Part shown: piece by piece, positions 47,903 through 57,549 of the stretch | How positions within the stretch are numbered: the first letter of the stretch is position 1 | How the letters are laid out: the number at the start of each line of letters is the position of its first letter | DNA from: Ferrimonas aestuarii | GTDB lineage: Bacteria; Pseudomonadota; Gammaproteobacteria; Enterobacterales; Shewanellaceae | NCBI RefSeq assembly: GCF_005116665.1 | Contig: NZ_SWCJ01000001.1 | Location: forward strand, 62,001 to 126,000 | Length of the DNA stretch: 64,000 bases | Reading direction: 5' to 3' | Position numbers and translations under genes: made by a program | Notes under the pieces: generated by a model | What the model saw: the letters and a program-made list of their open reading frames with translations, nothing else | Told to the model about the DNA's origin: nothing | The model's database searches: none

Positions 47903-48667
47903 ATGATGAAGAAGTTTGGTTTATCTCTCGCTGCACTGGCATTGCTGCCAACTTTTGCGAACGCAGAAATCTATTGGACTGATCAAAGCTTATCCCTGCT
48001 TTACGGTGATAACTTTGAGGTTGATCCTGCTGAGCAAACCACTTTAACTTTCGAAACTGCCGGTGGCTGGAGCTACGGTGACTGGTTTGCGTTCTACGAT
48101 CATGTTGTGTTTAGAGATGCGCAACCTAATGAGCTGGAAACCGCGAACTACGCTGAGATTGGTACCCGTTTTAGTGCTGGTAAGATTTTCGGTAAGGATC
48201 TGTCACTTGGCCCTATCACTGACGTTTCGTTGGCACTTCAATACGAAACCGGTGATGCCGCTGCTGAGACCTTCCTCTATGGTGTTGGTACCGATTGGAA
48301 AGTCCCAGGTTTTACCTTCTTAAGCGTGAATCTATACAAGCGCAGCAATACGGACGGCGACGCCAATGAAGGCTGGCAGTTGACTCCAGTATGGCGCATG
48401 GATTTCCCTGTTGGTAATTCAAACATCGTGTTTGATGGCTTTATCGATTGGGTATTCAGTCAAGATAACGATGATGAAGAGCACTTCCACTTTAACCCAC
48501 AGCTAAAATACGATTTGGGTATGGCTGTTATGGGTAAAGATAAGGCCAACAAGCTATTCGTTGGTATCGAGTACGATTACTGGACCAACAAGTACGGTAT
48601 CCCTGATGTCGTGCCTTTTGAAGTGGATCAGAGCGCGCTGTCGTTCATGGTGAAGTACCACTTCTAA
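47903..48667 (+). CDS. Tsx/OmpK-like nucleoside-specific outer-membrane channel
   Basis: 254 aa from ATG 47903 (GGAG at 47892-47895). Signal peptide (GLSLAALALLPTFANA), then WTDQSLSLLYGDNFEVDPAEQTTLTFE and a predicted 12-strand barrel ending SFMVKYHF with terminal Phe. This is the Tsx/OmpK family that passes nucleosides. Own terminator and a CRP site upstream. Confidence 0.88.
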   Translation: MMKKFGLSLAALALLPTFANAEIYWTDQSLSLLYGDNFEVDPAEQTTLTFETAGGWSYGDWFAFYDHVVFRDAQPNELETANYAEIGTRFSAGKIFGKDLSLGPITDVSLALQYETGDAAAETFLYGVGTDWKVPGFTFLSVNLYKRSNTDGDANEGWQLTPVWRMDFPVGNSNIVFDGFIDWVFSQDNDDEEHFHFNPQLKYDLGMAVMGKDKANKLFVGIEYDYWTNKYGIPDVVPFEVDQSALSFMVKYHF

Positions 48668-48685
48668 TTCGCGCTCCCGAATAGT

Positions 48686-48719
48686 AACAACCCACGCCAT
48701 GCGTGGGTTGTTTGTTTTT
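48686..48719 (+). terminator. Intrinsic terminator of the Tsx-like gene
   Basis: AACAACCCACGC pairs perfectly with GCGTGGGTTGTT around CAT, then a T-rich end; also faces convergent mutS. Confidence 0.93.
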
Positions 48720-48734
48720 GAGCTGGTGACGTTT

Positions 48735-51296
48735 CTATAACTCTTGCTTTAGGCGATACAGCAGTTCGTGAGCCTGACGAGGGGTTAGGTTATCTGGGTC
48801 GAGCTGCTCTAGTGTCTCCAGCACTGGATGAGCCTCTTCTGGCGTGCTGATTGGCAGAGTCATTTGCAGCTCCTCGCCGCCTTGACGCTCCTGAGCTTCC
48901 AATTGCGCCAACTTCGATTTTGCTTGGCGAATTACCCCTTTCGGCACCCCTGCCAATGCGGCCACTTGCAGGCCATAGCTCTTACTTGCCGGTCCCTCTT
49001 GCACCGCATGCATAAAGGCGATGGTGTCGCCGTGTTCGATGGCATCCAGATGCACATTGATGGCGCCAGCTTGGGTCTGCGGCAGCTGGGTCAACTCAAA
49101 GTAGTGGGTGGCAAACAGAGTCAGCGATCGGCTCTTTTCCGCCAAATGGGTGGCCGCCGCCCACGCCAATGACAGGCCATCGTAGGTGGAGGTGCCGCGG
49201 CCAATCTCATCCATCAGCACCAAGCTGTTGGCGGTGGCGTTATTCAGAATGTTGGCGGTCTCGGTCATCTCCACCATAAAGGTCGAGCGCCCAGAGGCCA
49301 GATCATCCGACGCGCCGATGCGGGTAAAGATGCGATCCAGATGACCCAGACGGGCGTTATCTGCAGGCACAAAACAGCCGATGTGCGCCAGCAGGGCAAT
49401 CAGCGCGGTTTGGCGCATGTAGGTCGACTTACCGCCCATGTTGGGGCCGGTCAGGATCAGCATGCGACGCTCCGGTGCCAGTGTCACAGGGTTGGCGATG
49501 AAGGGTTCACTTAGAACCTGCTCAACCACAGGGTGGCGACCGCCTTGAATGTCGATGCCAATGCCATCGTGCAGCTCTGGACGGCAGTAGTTTAAGGCGT
49601 CGGCACGTTCGGCAAAGTTTTGCAGCACGTCGAGCTCGGCGCAGGCGAAGCCAAATTGCTGCAGCGCTTCCAACTTTGGCATCAGTTTGTCGAACAGCTC
49701 TTCAAACAGCTGCTTCTCAATGGCCAGCGCTTTGCCCTGACTGGTTAGCACTTTATCTTCATGCTCTTTCAGCTCAGGAATGATAAAGCGCTCGTTGTTT
49801 TTCAGAGTTTGGCGACGCACGTAGCTGGCGGGTACCAAACCGGATTGAGCACGGCTAACTTCGATAAAGTAGCCGTGTACCTTGTTGTAGCCCACCTTCA
49901 AGGTGGCAATGCCGGTCGCTTCCCGTTCGCGCTGCTCCAGCTCGGCCAGATAATCAGTGGCGCCTTGGGATAGGTCGCGCCAGTAATCCAGATCGCTGTT
50001 GTAACCCGGAGCAATCACGCCGCCATCTCGAATCAGCACTGGCGGGTTATCGATGATGGCATTTTCCAGCAGCTCAACTTCGTCAGGGAAGTCGCCAAGA
50101 GCGGAGTAGAGCTGTTGAATTCTCGGGGATTGGCAGGCCTCTAGGGTGGCTTTGAGCTCTGGCAGTTGCTGCAAACCATGACGCAGACGGGTGAAGTCTC
50201 GTGGCCGAGCACTGCGAATTGCTAAGCGAGCCAATACACGCTCGATGTCACCAATGCCTTTAAGTAGTTGGTGCAGATCTGGGCTTAGGCCTTCATCAAG
50301 CAGCTCTTCCACCGCATCCAATCGACCGTTCAGCACGGTCCGGTCAGTCAGAGGCTGATGCAACCAGCGCTGCAACTGGCGAGAGCCCATGGCGGTGGCG
50401 CTGCGATCTAAGACCGAAGCCAGGGTATTGTCGATGCCGCCACTTAGGTTTTGGGTGAGCTCCAAATTCTTACGGGTGGCCGCGTCGAGGATAATGCAGT
50501 CGTCGCTCATCTGGCGGCTGATGCCACGGATGTGCGGCAGCGCAGTGCGCTGGGTATCTTTTACGTATTGCAGTAGGCAACCGGCGGCGCTTAGACCTAG
50601 GGTGGCGTTGTCGACGCCAAAGCCAGCGAGATCTCGGGTACCAAACTGATCGGTGAGCTGCTTGCGGGCGGTGGCTAGGTCGAACTCCCACTCTGGGCGG
50701 CGGCGCAGGCCTTGGTAATTGTCAATAAGTCCCATGCTGCAGAATGATTCTGGGTAGAGCAGCTCCGCTGGAGAGACACGCATCAGTTCAGCAGCAAAGG
50801 CTTCGTCGTCATTCAGTTCATTTAGGAAAAAGCGCCCAGAGGTGACATCCAGAGCCGCCAAGCCGTAGCGGCCTTGGTGTTCACAGACGGCGACCACTAA
50901 GTTATCGCGGCGTTCATTCAGTAGTGCTTCGTCAGTTACCGTTCCCGGGGTAACAATGCGCACCACTTTTCGCTCTACCGGTCCTTTGCTGGTGGCAGGA
51001 TCGCCAACCTGTTCACAGATCGCCACCGATTCGCCCATCTGCACCAAGCGAGCCAGATACCCTTCTACCGCATGATAGGGAACCCCAGCCATCGGGATGG
51101 GCTCGCCACCGCTTTTGCCACGAGCGGTGAGAGTGATGTCCAAAAGCTGGGCGGTGCGTTTGGCATCGTCGTAAAACAGCTCGTAGAAATCGCCCATGCG
51201 ATAGAACAGGATCACGTCCTGATGTTCGGCTTTGAGAGTAAGGTATTGCTGCATCATGGGCGTATGCTGGGCGAAAGAGGCGGACTGGGTGCTCAC
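48735..51296 (-). CDS. mutS: DNA mismatch repair protein MutS
   Basis: Mismatch recognition ATPase. The mismatch-binding [11 protein letters not shown] motif is at about residue 31-41; Walker [10 protein letters not shown] and the [12 protein letters not shown] stretch follow. 853 aa. The start is GTG 51296 with AGGA 5 bases upstream. Divergent from recA as in many gammaproteobacteria. Confidence 0.97.
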   Translation of the reverse strand: MSTQSASFAQHTPMMQQYLTLKAEHQDVILFYRMGDFYELFYDDAKRTAQLLDITLTARGKSGGEPIPMAGVPYHAVEGYLARLVQMGESVAICEQVGDPATSKGPVERKVVRIVTPGTVTDEALLNERRDNLVVAVCEHQGRYGLAALDVTSGRFFLNELNDDEAFAAELMRVSPAELLYPESFCSMGLIDNYQGLRRRPEWEFDLATARKQLTDQFGTRDLAGFGVDNATLGLSAAGCLLQYVKDTQRTALPHIRGISRQMSDDCIILDAATRKNLELTQNLSGGIDNTLASVLDRSATAMGSRQLQRWLHQPLTDRTVLNGRLDAVEELLDEGLSPDLHQLLKGIGDIERVLARLAIRSARPRDFTRLRHGLQQLPELKATLEACQSPRIQQLYSALGDFPDEVELLENAIIDNPPVLIRDGGVIAPGYNSDLDYWRDLSQGATDYLAELEQREREATGIATLKVGYNKVHGYFIEVSRAQSGLVPASYVRRQTLKNNERFIIPELKEHEDKVLTSQGKALAIEKQLFEELFDKLMPKLEALQQFGFACAELDVLQNFAERADALNYCRPELHDGIGIDIQGGRHPVVEQVLSEPFIANPVTLAPERRMLILTGPNMGGKSTYMRQTALIALLAHIGCFVPADNARLGHLDRIFTRIGASDDLASGRSTFMVEMTETANILNNATANSLVLMDEIGRGTSTYDGLSLAWAAATHLAEKSRSLTLFATHYFELTQLPQTQAGAINVHLDAIEHGDTIAFMHAVQEGPASKSYGLQVAALAGVPKGVIRQAKSKLAQLEAQERQGGEELQMTLPISTPEEAHPVLETLEQLDPDNLTPRQAHELLYRLKQEL

Positions 51297-51373
51297 GGGA
51301 ATCCTGACTGGCTAACTAACAAAGGCGTTATGATACCTTTTAATGAAATTTGCCTCCATACAGTAAACAGTTC

Positions 51374-51401
51374 TTGATACTGTATGACCATACAGTATAC
51401 T
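51374..51401 (+). promoter_or_regulatory. SOS promoter of recA with LexA box
   Basis: TTGATA (51374-51379), a 16-base spacer that is itself the LexA box CTGTATGACCATACAG (51380-51395), then TATACT (51396-51401). Nearly identical to the E. coli recA promoter. Confidence 0.95.
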
Positions 51402-51451
51402 GGGTGCAGTTAACGACAACCGTTTTATCGAATTTAAGAGTGGAGCTTGCA

Positions 51452-52486
51452 ATGGATAACAACAAACAGCGTGCATTAAGCGCTGCCCTTGGGCAGATTG
51501 AGAAGCAATTTGGCAAAGGGTCGATCATGCGTTTGGGCGACGCCACCGCGATGGATATCGAAGCGATTTCCACCGGTGTTCTGGGGCTGGACGTGGCTCT
51601 GGGTATCGGCGGTCTGCCAGCGGGTCGAGTTGTTGAGATTTACGGTCCGGAATCGTCAGGTAAAACCACGTTGACGCTGCAGGTGATTGCCGAAGCGCAG
51701 AAGGTAGGTAAAACCTGTGCTTTCGTGGATGCGGAACACGCACTGGACCCTATCTACGCTGAAAAGCTGGGTGTAAACGTAAAAGAGCTGCTGGTGTCTC
51801 AGCCAGATACTGGTGAACAGGCCCTTGAGATCTGTGACATGCTGGTTCGTTCCGGCGCCGTTGACGTAGTGATTGTTGACTCCGTAGCCGCTCTGACGCC
51901 AAAAGCAGAAATTGAAGGTGAGATGGGTGACTCCCACGTTGGTCTGCAAGCTCGTCTGATGTCTCAGGCTTTGCGTAAGCTGACCGCCAACATCAAGCGT
52001 TCCAACACCCTGTGTATCTTCATTAACCAAATCCGTATGAAGATTGGTGTGATGTTTGGTAACCCAGAGACCACCACCGGTGGTAACGCTCTGAAGTTCT
52101 ACTCTTCCGTTCGTTTGGACATTCGCCGCACCGGTGCCATCAAAGATGGTGACGAGGTGGTGGGTAACGAAACTCGAGTGAAAGTCGTGAAGAATAAGGT
52201 TGCGCCTCCATTTAAACAGGCGGAATTCCAGATTCTGTATGGTGAAGGTAGCTCTAAAGAGGGTGAACTGATTGACCTTGGCGTGAAGCACAAGCTGGTT
52301 GAGAAATCCGGTGCGTGGTACAGCTACAAGGGCGATAAGATCGGCCAAGGTAAAGCCAACAGCATCCGCTTCATGAAAGAGAACGTGGAAGTTGCTCAAG
52401 AGATTGAAGCTCAGCTACGCGCTATGTTGCTGGTGAAAGCCGAGCCACAGGCCGATGAGTTTGAAGGCGTTGAAGAAGAAGCCTAA
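51452..52486 (+). CDS. recA: Recombinase RecA
   Basis: DNA strand-exchange ATPase and LexA co-protease. [30 protein letters not shown] is the canonical start, so ATG 51452 is chosen over an in-frame extension beginning at 51350 inside the promoter. Walker [10 protein letters not shown]; loop L2 region [15 protein letters not shown]. 344 aa. recX follows after 3 bases. Confidence 0.98.
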   Translation: MDNNKQRALSAALGQIEKQFGKGSIMRLGDATAMDIEAISTGVLGLDVALGIGGLPAGRVVEIYGPESSGKTTLTLQVIAEAQKVGKTCAFVDAEHALDPIYAEKLGVNVKELLVSQPDTGEQALEICDMLVRSGAVDVVIVDSVAALTPKAEIEGEMGDSHVGLQARLMSQALRKLTANIKRSNTLCIFINQIRMKIGVMFGNPETTTGGNALKFYSSVRLDIRRTGAIKDGDEVVGNETRVKVVKNKVAPPFKQAEFQILYGEGSSKEGELIDLGVKHKLVEKSGAWYSYKGDKIGQGKANSIRFMKENVEVAQEIEAQLRAMLLVKAEPQADEFEGVEEEA

Positions 52487-52489
52487 CTC

Positions 52490-52930
52490 TTGTCAGTGAT
52501 TCAAACGGCGGTGGGAATTCTCAGCCGCCGTGACCACTCGAAAGCCGAGCTGAAGCAGAAACTGCATCAGCGCGGCTTTTCTGTTTCTGAGATAGAGGAA
52601 TCGGTCGCTCAGTGTGATGAGTGGGGCTATCTGGATGATGGCCGCTTTGCCATGGGGTACGCACGAAGTCGAGCCCTATCAGGCCAAGGGCCGCAGAAGA
52701 TTCGCCAAGAGTTAAAACTAAAGAGGGTAGCGCCGCACTTGATTGAAGCCGCACTGAATCAATCAGAACTCGACTGGTGGCAGTTGTGCGGGGATCTGGC
52801 CGAGCGTCGTGCTCATAAGTTTGACCTCTGTGATTACCATGGACGACAAAAAGCGTTTCGCTTTCTGATGGGACGAGGCTTTGAGTCGGATCAGATTCGT
52901 GAGGCGCTGTCCGCGCTGCAACAAGACTAA
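52490..52930 (+). CDS. recX: RecA regulator RecX
   Basis: 146 aa, three tandem helical repeats; RRDHSKAELKQKLHQRGF and WGYLDDGRFAMGYARSR are typical. It inhibits RecA filament extension. No ATG at the front: TTG 52490 or GTG 52496 is the start, with no strong ribosome site, so translation is probably coupled weakly to recA. Confidence 0.92.
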   Translation: MSVIQTAVGILSRRDHSKAELKQKLHQRGFSVSEIEESVAQCDEWGYLDDGRFAMGYARSRALSGQGPQKIRQELKLKRVAPHLIEAALNQSELDWWQLCGDLAERRAHKFDLCDYHGRQKAFRFLMGRGFESDQIREALSALQQD

Positions 52931-52957
52931 TCGCTCCTCCTTATATAGAAGCAAAAT

Positions 52958-52992
52958 AAAAACGGCCACTCATCTGAGTGGCCGTTTGTTTT
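52958..52992. terminator. Intrinsic terminator between recX and the convergent glycosyltransferase
   Basis: AAACGGCCACTCA pairs with TGAGTGGCCGTTT around a 2-3 base loop, then TGTTTT; usable in both directions. Confidence 0.9.
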
Positions 52993-53015
52993 AGCGCTGT
53001 ATCTTTTATATGCCC

Positions 53016-54245
53016 TTAACTGGCTTTGGCAAACTGGCTGAGGCTAAGCGCAGGCTGCATGATCGCCAGCACCTGTTCGGCAGTAATGGCGTTTAGGCAC
53101 TCATTTTCCACACAGCTGGTCTTACGGTGGTTGGCGGCGCTCACACAAGGAGAGCAGGCTAGCCCAGCATAAATGGGGGTACAGTTACCCAGTGCGCTGT
53201 ACAGGCTTGGTGTCTCTGGACCAAAAATCACGAAAGTTTTAAGGCCAGTAACCGACGCGAAGTGCGGTGGACCTGAGTCGTTCGACAGCATCAGATCAGA
53301 TGCGGCATAAAGTGGTACCAACTCCTTAAACTCAAATAGGCCAGCACTGTTGATGCAGCGCGGATTGTCCACTTGGTTTGATAAAACTTCTGCCCCATCA
53401 AATTCCGCTTTAGAACCGGTGATGATCACCAGCATGTCAGGGTAATCGCTGAGAACTTGACGAATCACCTGAGCAAAGCGGTCTTTGAACCAGCGACGCT
53501 GTGGCAGAAGATCACTGGCATTGGGATTGACCAGCATAATTCGTTGCTGCCCAGGCACAAACTGCGGGTAACGGCTTTGAATTTTATCGAATACGCTTTG
53601 AGTCAGTTCCGGATTTATCTCAGCTCGAGCCAGCACCACTTCGTCATCGCTGATAAGGGCTTTCTGATAGTGAGTGCCCGGTTTTGCCAACGCACCACGA
53701 ACCAGCGCCATAAAGTTCTGAGAAATATGACGGTGGCTATTGTACATCACCGGGTGCGTCAACATGTTGCCACGGTATAAGCCTTCATCGTGAGTGCGGT
53801 GAAAACCGACCCGATTGCTGGCACCACAAAGACCACTGAGCAGCGCAGTAAAGCGGGAGAACAGCTCAAGATCGATTACCGTATCGATGCCCTTTTGGCG
53901 CGACCAAGCCAAAAACTTCAAGGTATCCAAAGCCAGAGTCACCAAGTTGTCAGGGCGGATGGTGAAGATGTTGTCCTTGGGGATGGTGTTTAGCAGACTC
54001 AAGCTCACCGCATTGTCTTTAAAGATCACGAAGTGAAGCTCTGTATTTTGCTGCTTTAGCCAGCGCATGGCTGGGTCGGCCAAGATGGCGCTGCCCATCT
54101 CTGACAGCTCAACAAACAGCACGTTTTTCGGTGCGGTGCGTTTAGCTGGCGTAAACCAACGGATGACGGACTGAACCATCGACAATAGGAAACACAGCGG
54201 CACGCCGGCGTAATGGTCGATGTTGCGCATGGTATCGACTTTCAT
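53016..54245 (-). CDS. Family 9 glycosyltransferase (heptosyltransferase-like)
   Basis: 409 aa. C-terminal GT9 motif LMLSNDSGPPHFASVTGLKTFVIFGPETP (about 310-340) and N-terminal VLFVELSEMGSAILADPAMRWL match ADP-heptose:LPS heptosyltransferases. A Cys cluster near the end (ACSPCVSAANHRKTSCVENECL) is also typical. One hydrophobic stretch at the N-terminus may anchor it. AGGAG for this gene lies within the end of the upstream PAP2-GtrA gene, so both form an operon. Confidence 0.88.
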   Translation of the reverse strand: MKVDTMRNIDHYAGVPLCFLLSMVQSVIRWFTPAKRTAPKNVLFVELSEMGSAILADPAMRWLKQQNTELHFVIFKDNAVSLSLLNTIPKDNIFTIRPDNLVTLALDTLKFLAWSRQKGIDTVIDLELFSRFTALLSGLCGASNRVGFHRTHDEGLYRGNMLTHPVMYNSHRHISQNFMALVRGALAKPGTHYQKALISDDEVVLARAEINPELTQSVFDKIQSRYPQFVPGQQRIMLVNPNASDLLPQRRWFKDRFAQVIRQVLSDYPDMLVIITGSKAEFDGAEVLSNQVDNPRCINSAGLFEFKELVPLYAASDLMLSNDSGPPHFASVTGLKTFVIFGPETPSLYSALGNCTPIYAGLACSPCVSAANHRKTSCVENECLNAITAEQVLAIMQPALSLSQFAKAS

Positions 54246-54247
54246 GC

Positions 54248-55513
54248 TTATTGCTCCTTAACCAGAGCGCCACGACGCTTGGTAAAGACGAAGAGTGAGG
54301 CGATGGTGAAGTTAAACAGCATCCCTGCGGCAACACCGGCAATCAGCGCCAACTGCTTATGTTCCATGAAGTAGGGCGCAAAGGTTGTTAGTAGGTAGTA
54401 GGTGCCCCAGTTCGGTACGAAACTGATGAGACACATGGCCATGTACTTGCCCCATTGGGTGGCTTTTGGGGTGTCATTGCTGCTGGCAAAGGTGACTTTG
54501 CGGTTCCAGAACCAGTTCCAAGTGGCGGTCATCCAGTAGGAACCGCCGCGAGCCGCTAGGTGCGGAATGCCAAATAGAGTTGAAAGCAAGCTGTAGAGCA
54601 TCAAGTCCACAACAAAACCACTTGAGCCCACTAGGCCAAATTTGATGAAGCGAAACGCCACCTGTTTGAAAGCCAGCCACTGAGGCTCCAGTTGAGCTTG
54701 ATGCTCAGCCAGAAACGCTTTGGCAAGCAAACGCAGCTCGGACAGTGACATCACCAGCGCGACTAAGGCCAATAGATATTGAAACGCCACCAAGTAGCCG
54801 AAGACTTGAAAATCGTTGTCGTAGAACGGCAGCGTGAATACGGCAACAAAGCCTAAGAAAACAAAGGAAAGGCGGGTCTTTAGATTGTCTAGAGACTGCG
54901 GTCGAATGGTGCTAGCGCTTTTGGAAACTTTGTTGGCCCAGGCGTTCCCCAAAATGGCGGAGACAATGCCAACCCAGGCTCCTGCCAATACGTCTGCGGG
55001 CCAGTGGGCGCCAACGGCAATGCGGGAGATAGCGGTACCGATAGCGAGCGCAACGATTAGCGTACGAAGGTGGGATTTCAGGTGCAACATAGCGATGCCA
55101 GCTAGCAGGAAAATGGTGCCAGTGTGCCCCGATGGGAACGCGTGTTTGTTTAGCGCTGGGCCAATCACATTGACCAGTTCAGCGCCCAGAACGCCATGGG
55201 GACGAGCGATGCCCAAAATCGCTTTACCCGTGTTAAGAAGCACAGCACCGACGAGCATGGTGAGCAGCAGCGGTAACCAGGTTTGGCGATGTCTTCTTAA
55301 CAACAGCATCGCCAAAGGGAACAGGAAGAAACCGTCTCCTAGGTTTGTGAGCAGAACCCAAACAGGCTCGCCGAAAGTGGGTGCCAAGGATCCATTTAGC
55401 AGCAAAAATAGCGGTTCATTAAGCTGAAACAACAGCAGTGCCGCGGTTGCAGGTAGCAGCAGTAAGCTGGCGTACCTAAACAGGGGCATTGCACCAAATG
55501 GGGTTGAACTCAT
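54248..55513 (-). CDS. PAP2 phosphatase-GtrA fusion membrane protein
   Basis: About 421 aa. N-terminal half: PAP2 lipid phosphatase with GKAILGIARP, PSGHTGTIF and SRIAVGAHWPADVL motifs, all catalytic residues kept. C-terminal 130 residues: a four-helix GtrA-like domain (FIKFGLVGSSGFVVDLMLYSLL...ATWNWFWNRKVTFA), the family thought to flip undecaprenyl-phosphate-linked sugars. The fusion suggests recycling and flipping of a polyprenyl-phosphate sugar carrier. Start uncertain: ATG 55513 or GTG 55525. Confidence 0.85.
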   Translation of the reverse strand: MSSTPFGAMPLFRYASLLLLPATAALLLFQLNEPLFLLLNGSLAPTFGEPVWVLLTNLGDGFFLFPLAMLLLRRHRQTWLPLLLTMLVGAVLLNTGKAILGIARPHGVLGAELVNVIGPALNKHAFPSGHTGTIFLLAGIAMLHLKSHLRTLIVALAIGTAISRIAVGAHWPADVLAGAWVGIVSAILGNAWANKVSKSASTIRPQSLDNLKTRLSFVFLGFVAVFTLPFYDNDFQVFGYLVAFQYLLALVALVMSLSELRLLAKAFLAEHQAQLEPQWLAFKQVAFRFIKFGLVGSSGFVVDLMLYSLLSTLFGIPHLAARGGSYWMTATWNWFWNRKVTFASSNDTPKATQWGKYMAMCLISFVPNWGTYYLLTTFAPYFMEHKQLALIAGVAAGMLFNFTIASLFVFTKRRGALVKEQ

Positions 55514-55525
55514 ACCTCGGAACAC

Positions 55526-55754
55526 CTTGTGAACAATTTTTATCTTGCGGGCATCCTAGAGCAGTGGCCGTGACTAAAATGTGGAAAAAAGTTCACATAA
55601 CCCTGCTTGGAGTTGAGGTTTGTTTAACTTGTCAGGAATTCTCTTACGACAGGAGTTTTAAATAATATTATTTAAATCAATTGTTTAATTTGGTGGGTGG
55701 CGTGTGGGTTGGAAACAGGCGCTGGCGATGAGAAAAAATCGGTTAGGGACTGGC
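55526..55754. other. AT-rich intergenic region with a 20-base palindrome
   Basis: The perfect palindrome TTTAAATAATATTATTTAAA at 55657-55676 lies upstream of the PAP2-GtrA gene on the minus strand. It could be an operator. No gene seen in this stretch. Confidence 0.5.
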
Positions 55755-55787
55755 AAAGTGAAAAGCGCACCTTTTCGGTGCGCTTAG
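55755..55787 (-). terminator. Terminator of the GT39-like gene (minus strand)
   Basis: AAGCGCACC (55763-55771) pairs with GGTGCGCTT (55777-55785); read on the minus strand it is followed by TTCACTTT. Confidence 0.75.
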
Positions 55788-55803
55788 TCTCAGTAATTTC
55801 GGT

Positions 55804-57270
55804 CTATTTGGCTTGGCAAAGATAAAACTGGAACTGGTTAATGGCGATGCCATCGATGCCGGTTTCCAGTGAGTCAATGCGTTCACAGCTCAGTCCGAAT
55901 TGTGGGTAGTCGAGGTTCGCTTCGGCGCCCTTATCTCGCACTAGGATGCCTCGGCTTTGAGGGCTCGGCTGGCCAAACCATATGCTAAACTGGGTGGTTC
56001 TGTTTGCCAGTACCTGAGTCTGTTCAGGGTAGGCGTACCATGCTATTCGGCTGGCTTTAGTCCAATTATCGACCAGCAATACGGCATCGGAATTGGGTCC
56101 GAAATGCTCGGATTTCAAGGTGGCGGCATGTTGAGCAGCTTGTTGCCAACCATTTAGATCTCGTAGAGCTTTGGCCATAAATGGCATGGTCTTAAGTGGC
56201 ATGAAGGCAAAAAACAGGAATACAAAGCCGATGACCACTAATGACAGTGAAGTGGATGCGTAGGTGAGTAATCGTACCCAGCGTTGTTGCCATTGCTCAA
56301 TGATCCAAACTGCGCTTAATGGCGCCAACAGTGTCCACGCCATGGCAGGCCAGTTTGGCAGCACCGGACCATCTCCCGCGGAGTAACCAATTACCAGTAA
56401 AAGAGGCCATGCGCTCCAGACCAGCAGCGCGGCGCTGTCTTTATCGCTCTGCCAGCGTTTACGCAGCAGCGCAAGGGTGGCCGCAATGGCACCCACATAC
56501 GCCAAGAAGGAGTACAGCCCCGCCTGTGCTAGCTGAATTACCACCGCATCTTTGAGCTGCCAAGCGTTGACAGTTAAGCCGCGGTCGGTTTGGTAGTTAA
56601 AAGAGATCCAGTCATTGGCTTGGTTCCAGATAAGCACCGGAGAGATTAAAGCCAGAGCCAGCAGGGCGGCCAGCCAAGGAGCGGGTTTGAGTATCCAGCG
56701 CCAGCCGTGGTATTGGCACATAAAGCCAATCAGCCCCAAAGGCAGGAATACCGCGGTGTATTTGGATAATCCAGCTAAACCGTAGAGGGCACCAAGGGCT
56801 AACCACAGTCCGAGAGAGGGGGCTTTGTGGAGTTTGTAAGTGACCTGAATGGCTGCCAGTGCCACCACCATCAGTGGCATATCAGGAACCAAACCCCAGC
56901 CCATCAACTGCAGAAACGGCGCAAGGTTTAAGATCGCCACGGCGACAAATGGCGCGCGCTCATCAGCCGCAGGGAACAACTGTCGTGTTAGGTGCAGCAC
57001 CTGAATGCTCGCCATGGCAAACAGCAGAGTTGGTACCAGGCGCACTGTAAACTCAGAGTAGCCAAAAGGGGCTATCAGCATCTGCAGCCATCCCACCAGA
57101 GGCGGATGGTCGAAATAACTTAACGCAGGGTGCAGAGCGTAAAGGGCATAGTGAGCCTCATCAACACCCAGTGGAACTTGACCTGCAATGGCAAGGTGGA
57201 TCAGGGCGATGACGGCAATAAGCAGGTAACTCATGCGCTGAGACTGGGCAGAGTTTTGGGGTAATTTCAT
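55804..57270 (-). CDS. ArnT/PMT-like family 39 or 83 glycosyltransferase
   Basis: 488 aa with about ten hydrophobic segments. The N-terminal loop GVDEAHYALYALHPALSYFDHPPLVGW carries the DE motif of polyprenyl-phosphate sugar transferases (ArnT, PMT_2). A C-terminal soluble domain of about 100 residues includes LLVDNWTKASRIAWY. It probably transfers a sugar from a lipid carrier to an envelope acceptor in the periplasm. Separately transcribed from the PAP2-GtrA and GT9 genes but on the same strand, so perhaps the same pathway. Confidence 0.82.
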   Translation of the reverse strand: MKLPQNSAQSQRMSYLLIAVIALIHLAIAGQVPLGVDEAHYALYALHPALSYFDHPPLVGWLQMLIAPFGYSEFTVRLVPTLLFAMASIQVLHLTRQLFPAADERAPFVAVAILNLAPFLQLMGWGLVPDMPLMVVALAAIQVTYKLHKAPSLGLWLALGALYGLAGLSKYTAVFLPLGLIGFMCQYHGWRWILKPAPWLAALLALALISPVLIWNQANDWISFNYQTDRGLTVNAWQLKDAVVIQLAQAGLYSFLAYVGAIAATLALLRKRWQSDKDSAALLVWSAWPLLLVIGYSAGDGPVLPNWPAMAWTLLAPLSAVWIIEQWQQRWVRLLTYASTSLSLVVIGFVFLFFAFMPLKTMPFMAKALRDLNGWQQAAQHAATLKSEHFGPNSDAVLLVDNWTKASRIAWYAYPEQTQVLANRTTQFSIWFGQPSPQSRGILVRDKGAEANLDYPQFGLSCERIDSLETGIDGIAINQFQFYLCQAK

Positions 57271-57549
57271 GGAAATGCCTGTTGGGCTGAAGATGGCGCT
57301 AGTCTACGAAGAGCCCTTTGTGAAAATCAAGCGAGCTGATTTTTGTACCAATGGAGTTCGGTTTTTTGATGAGCTTTGCCATCGCTTGACCCTACTGAAG
57401 AGGACAAATCGCAACATTTGCTGATTCGCTACTGGTTTGCGTGGTGACGTTGCGGATATAATTGGCCGTTTGGATAGGCCACTTTATGGCACGCTTGCCA
57501 TTTAAAGTCGCCCAAATGAATTTACTACTGCCTTTTTCAGGATGACCGC

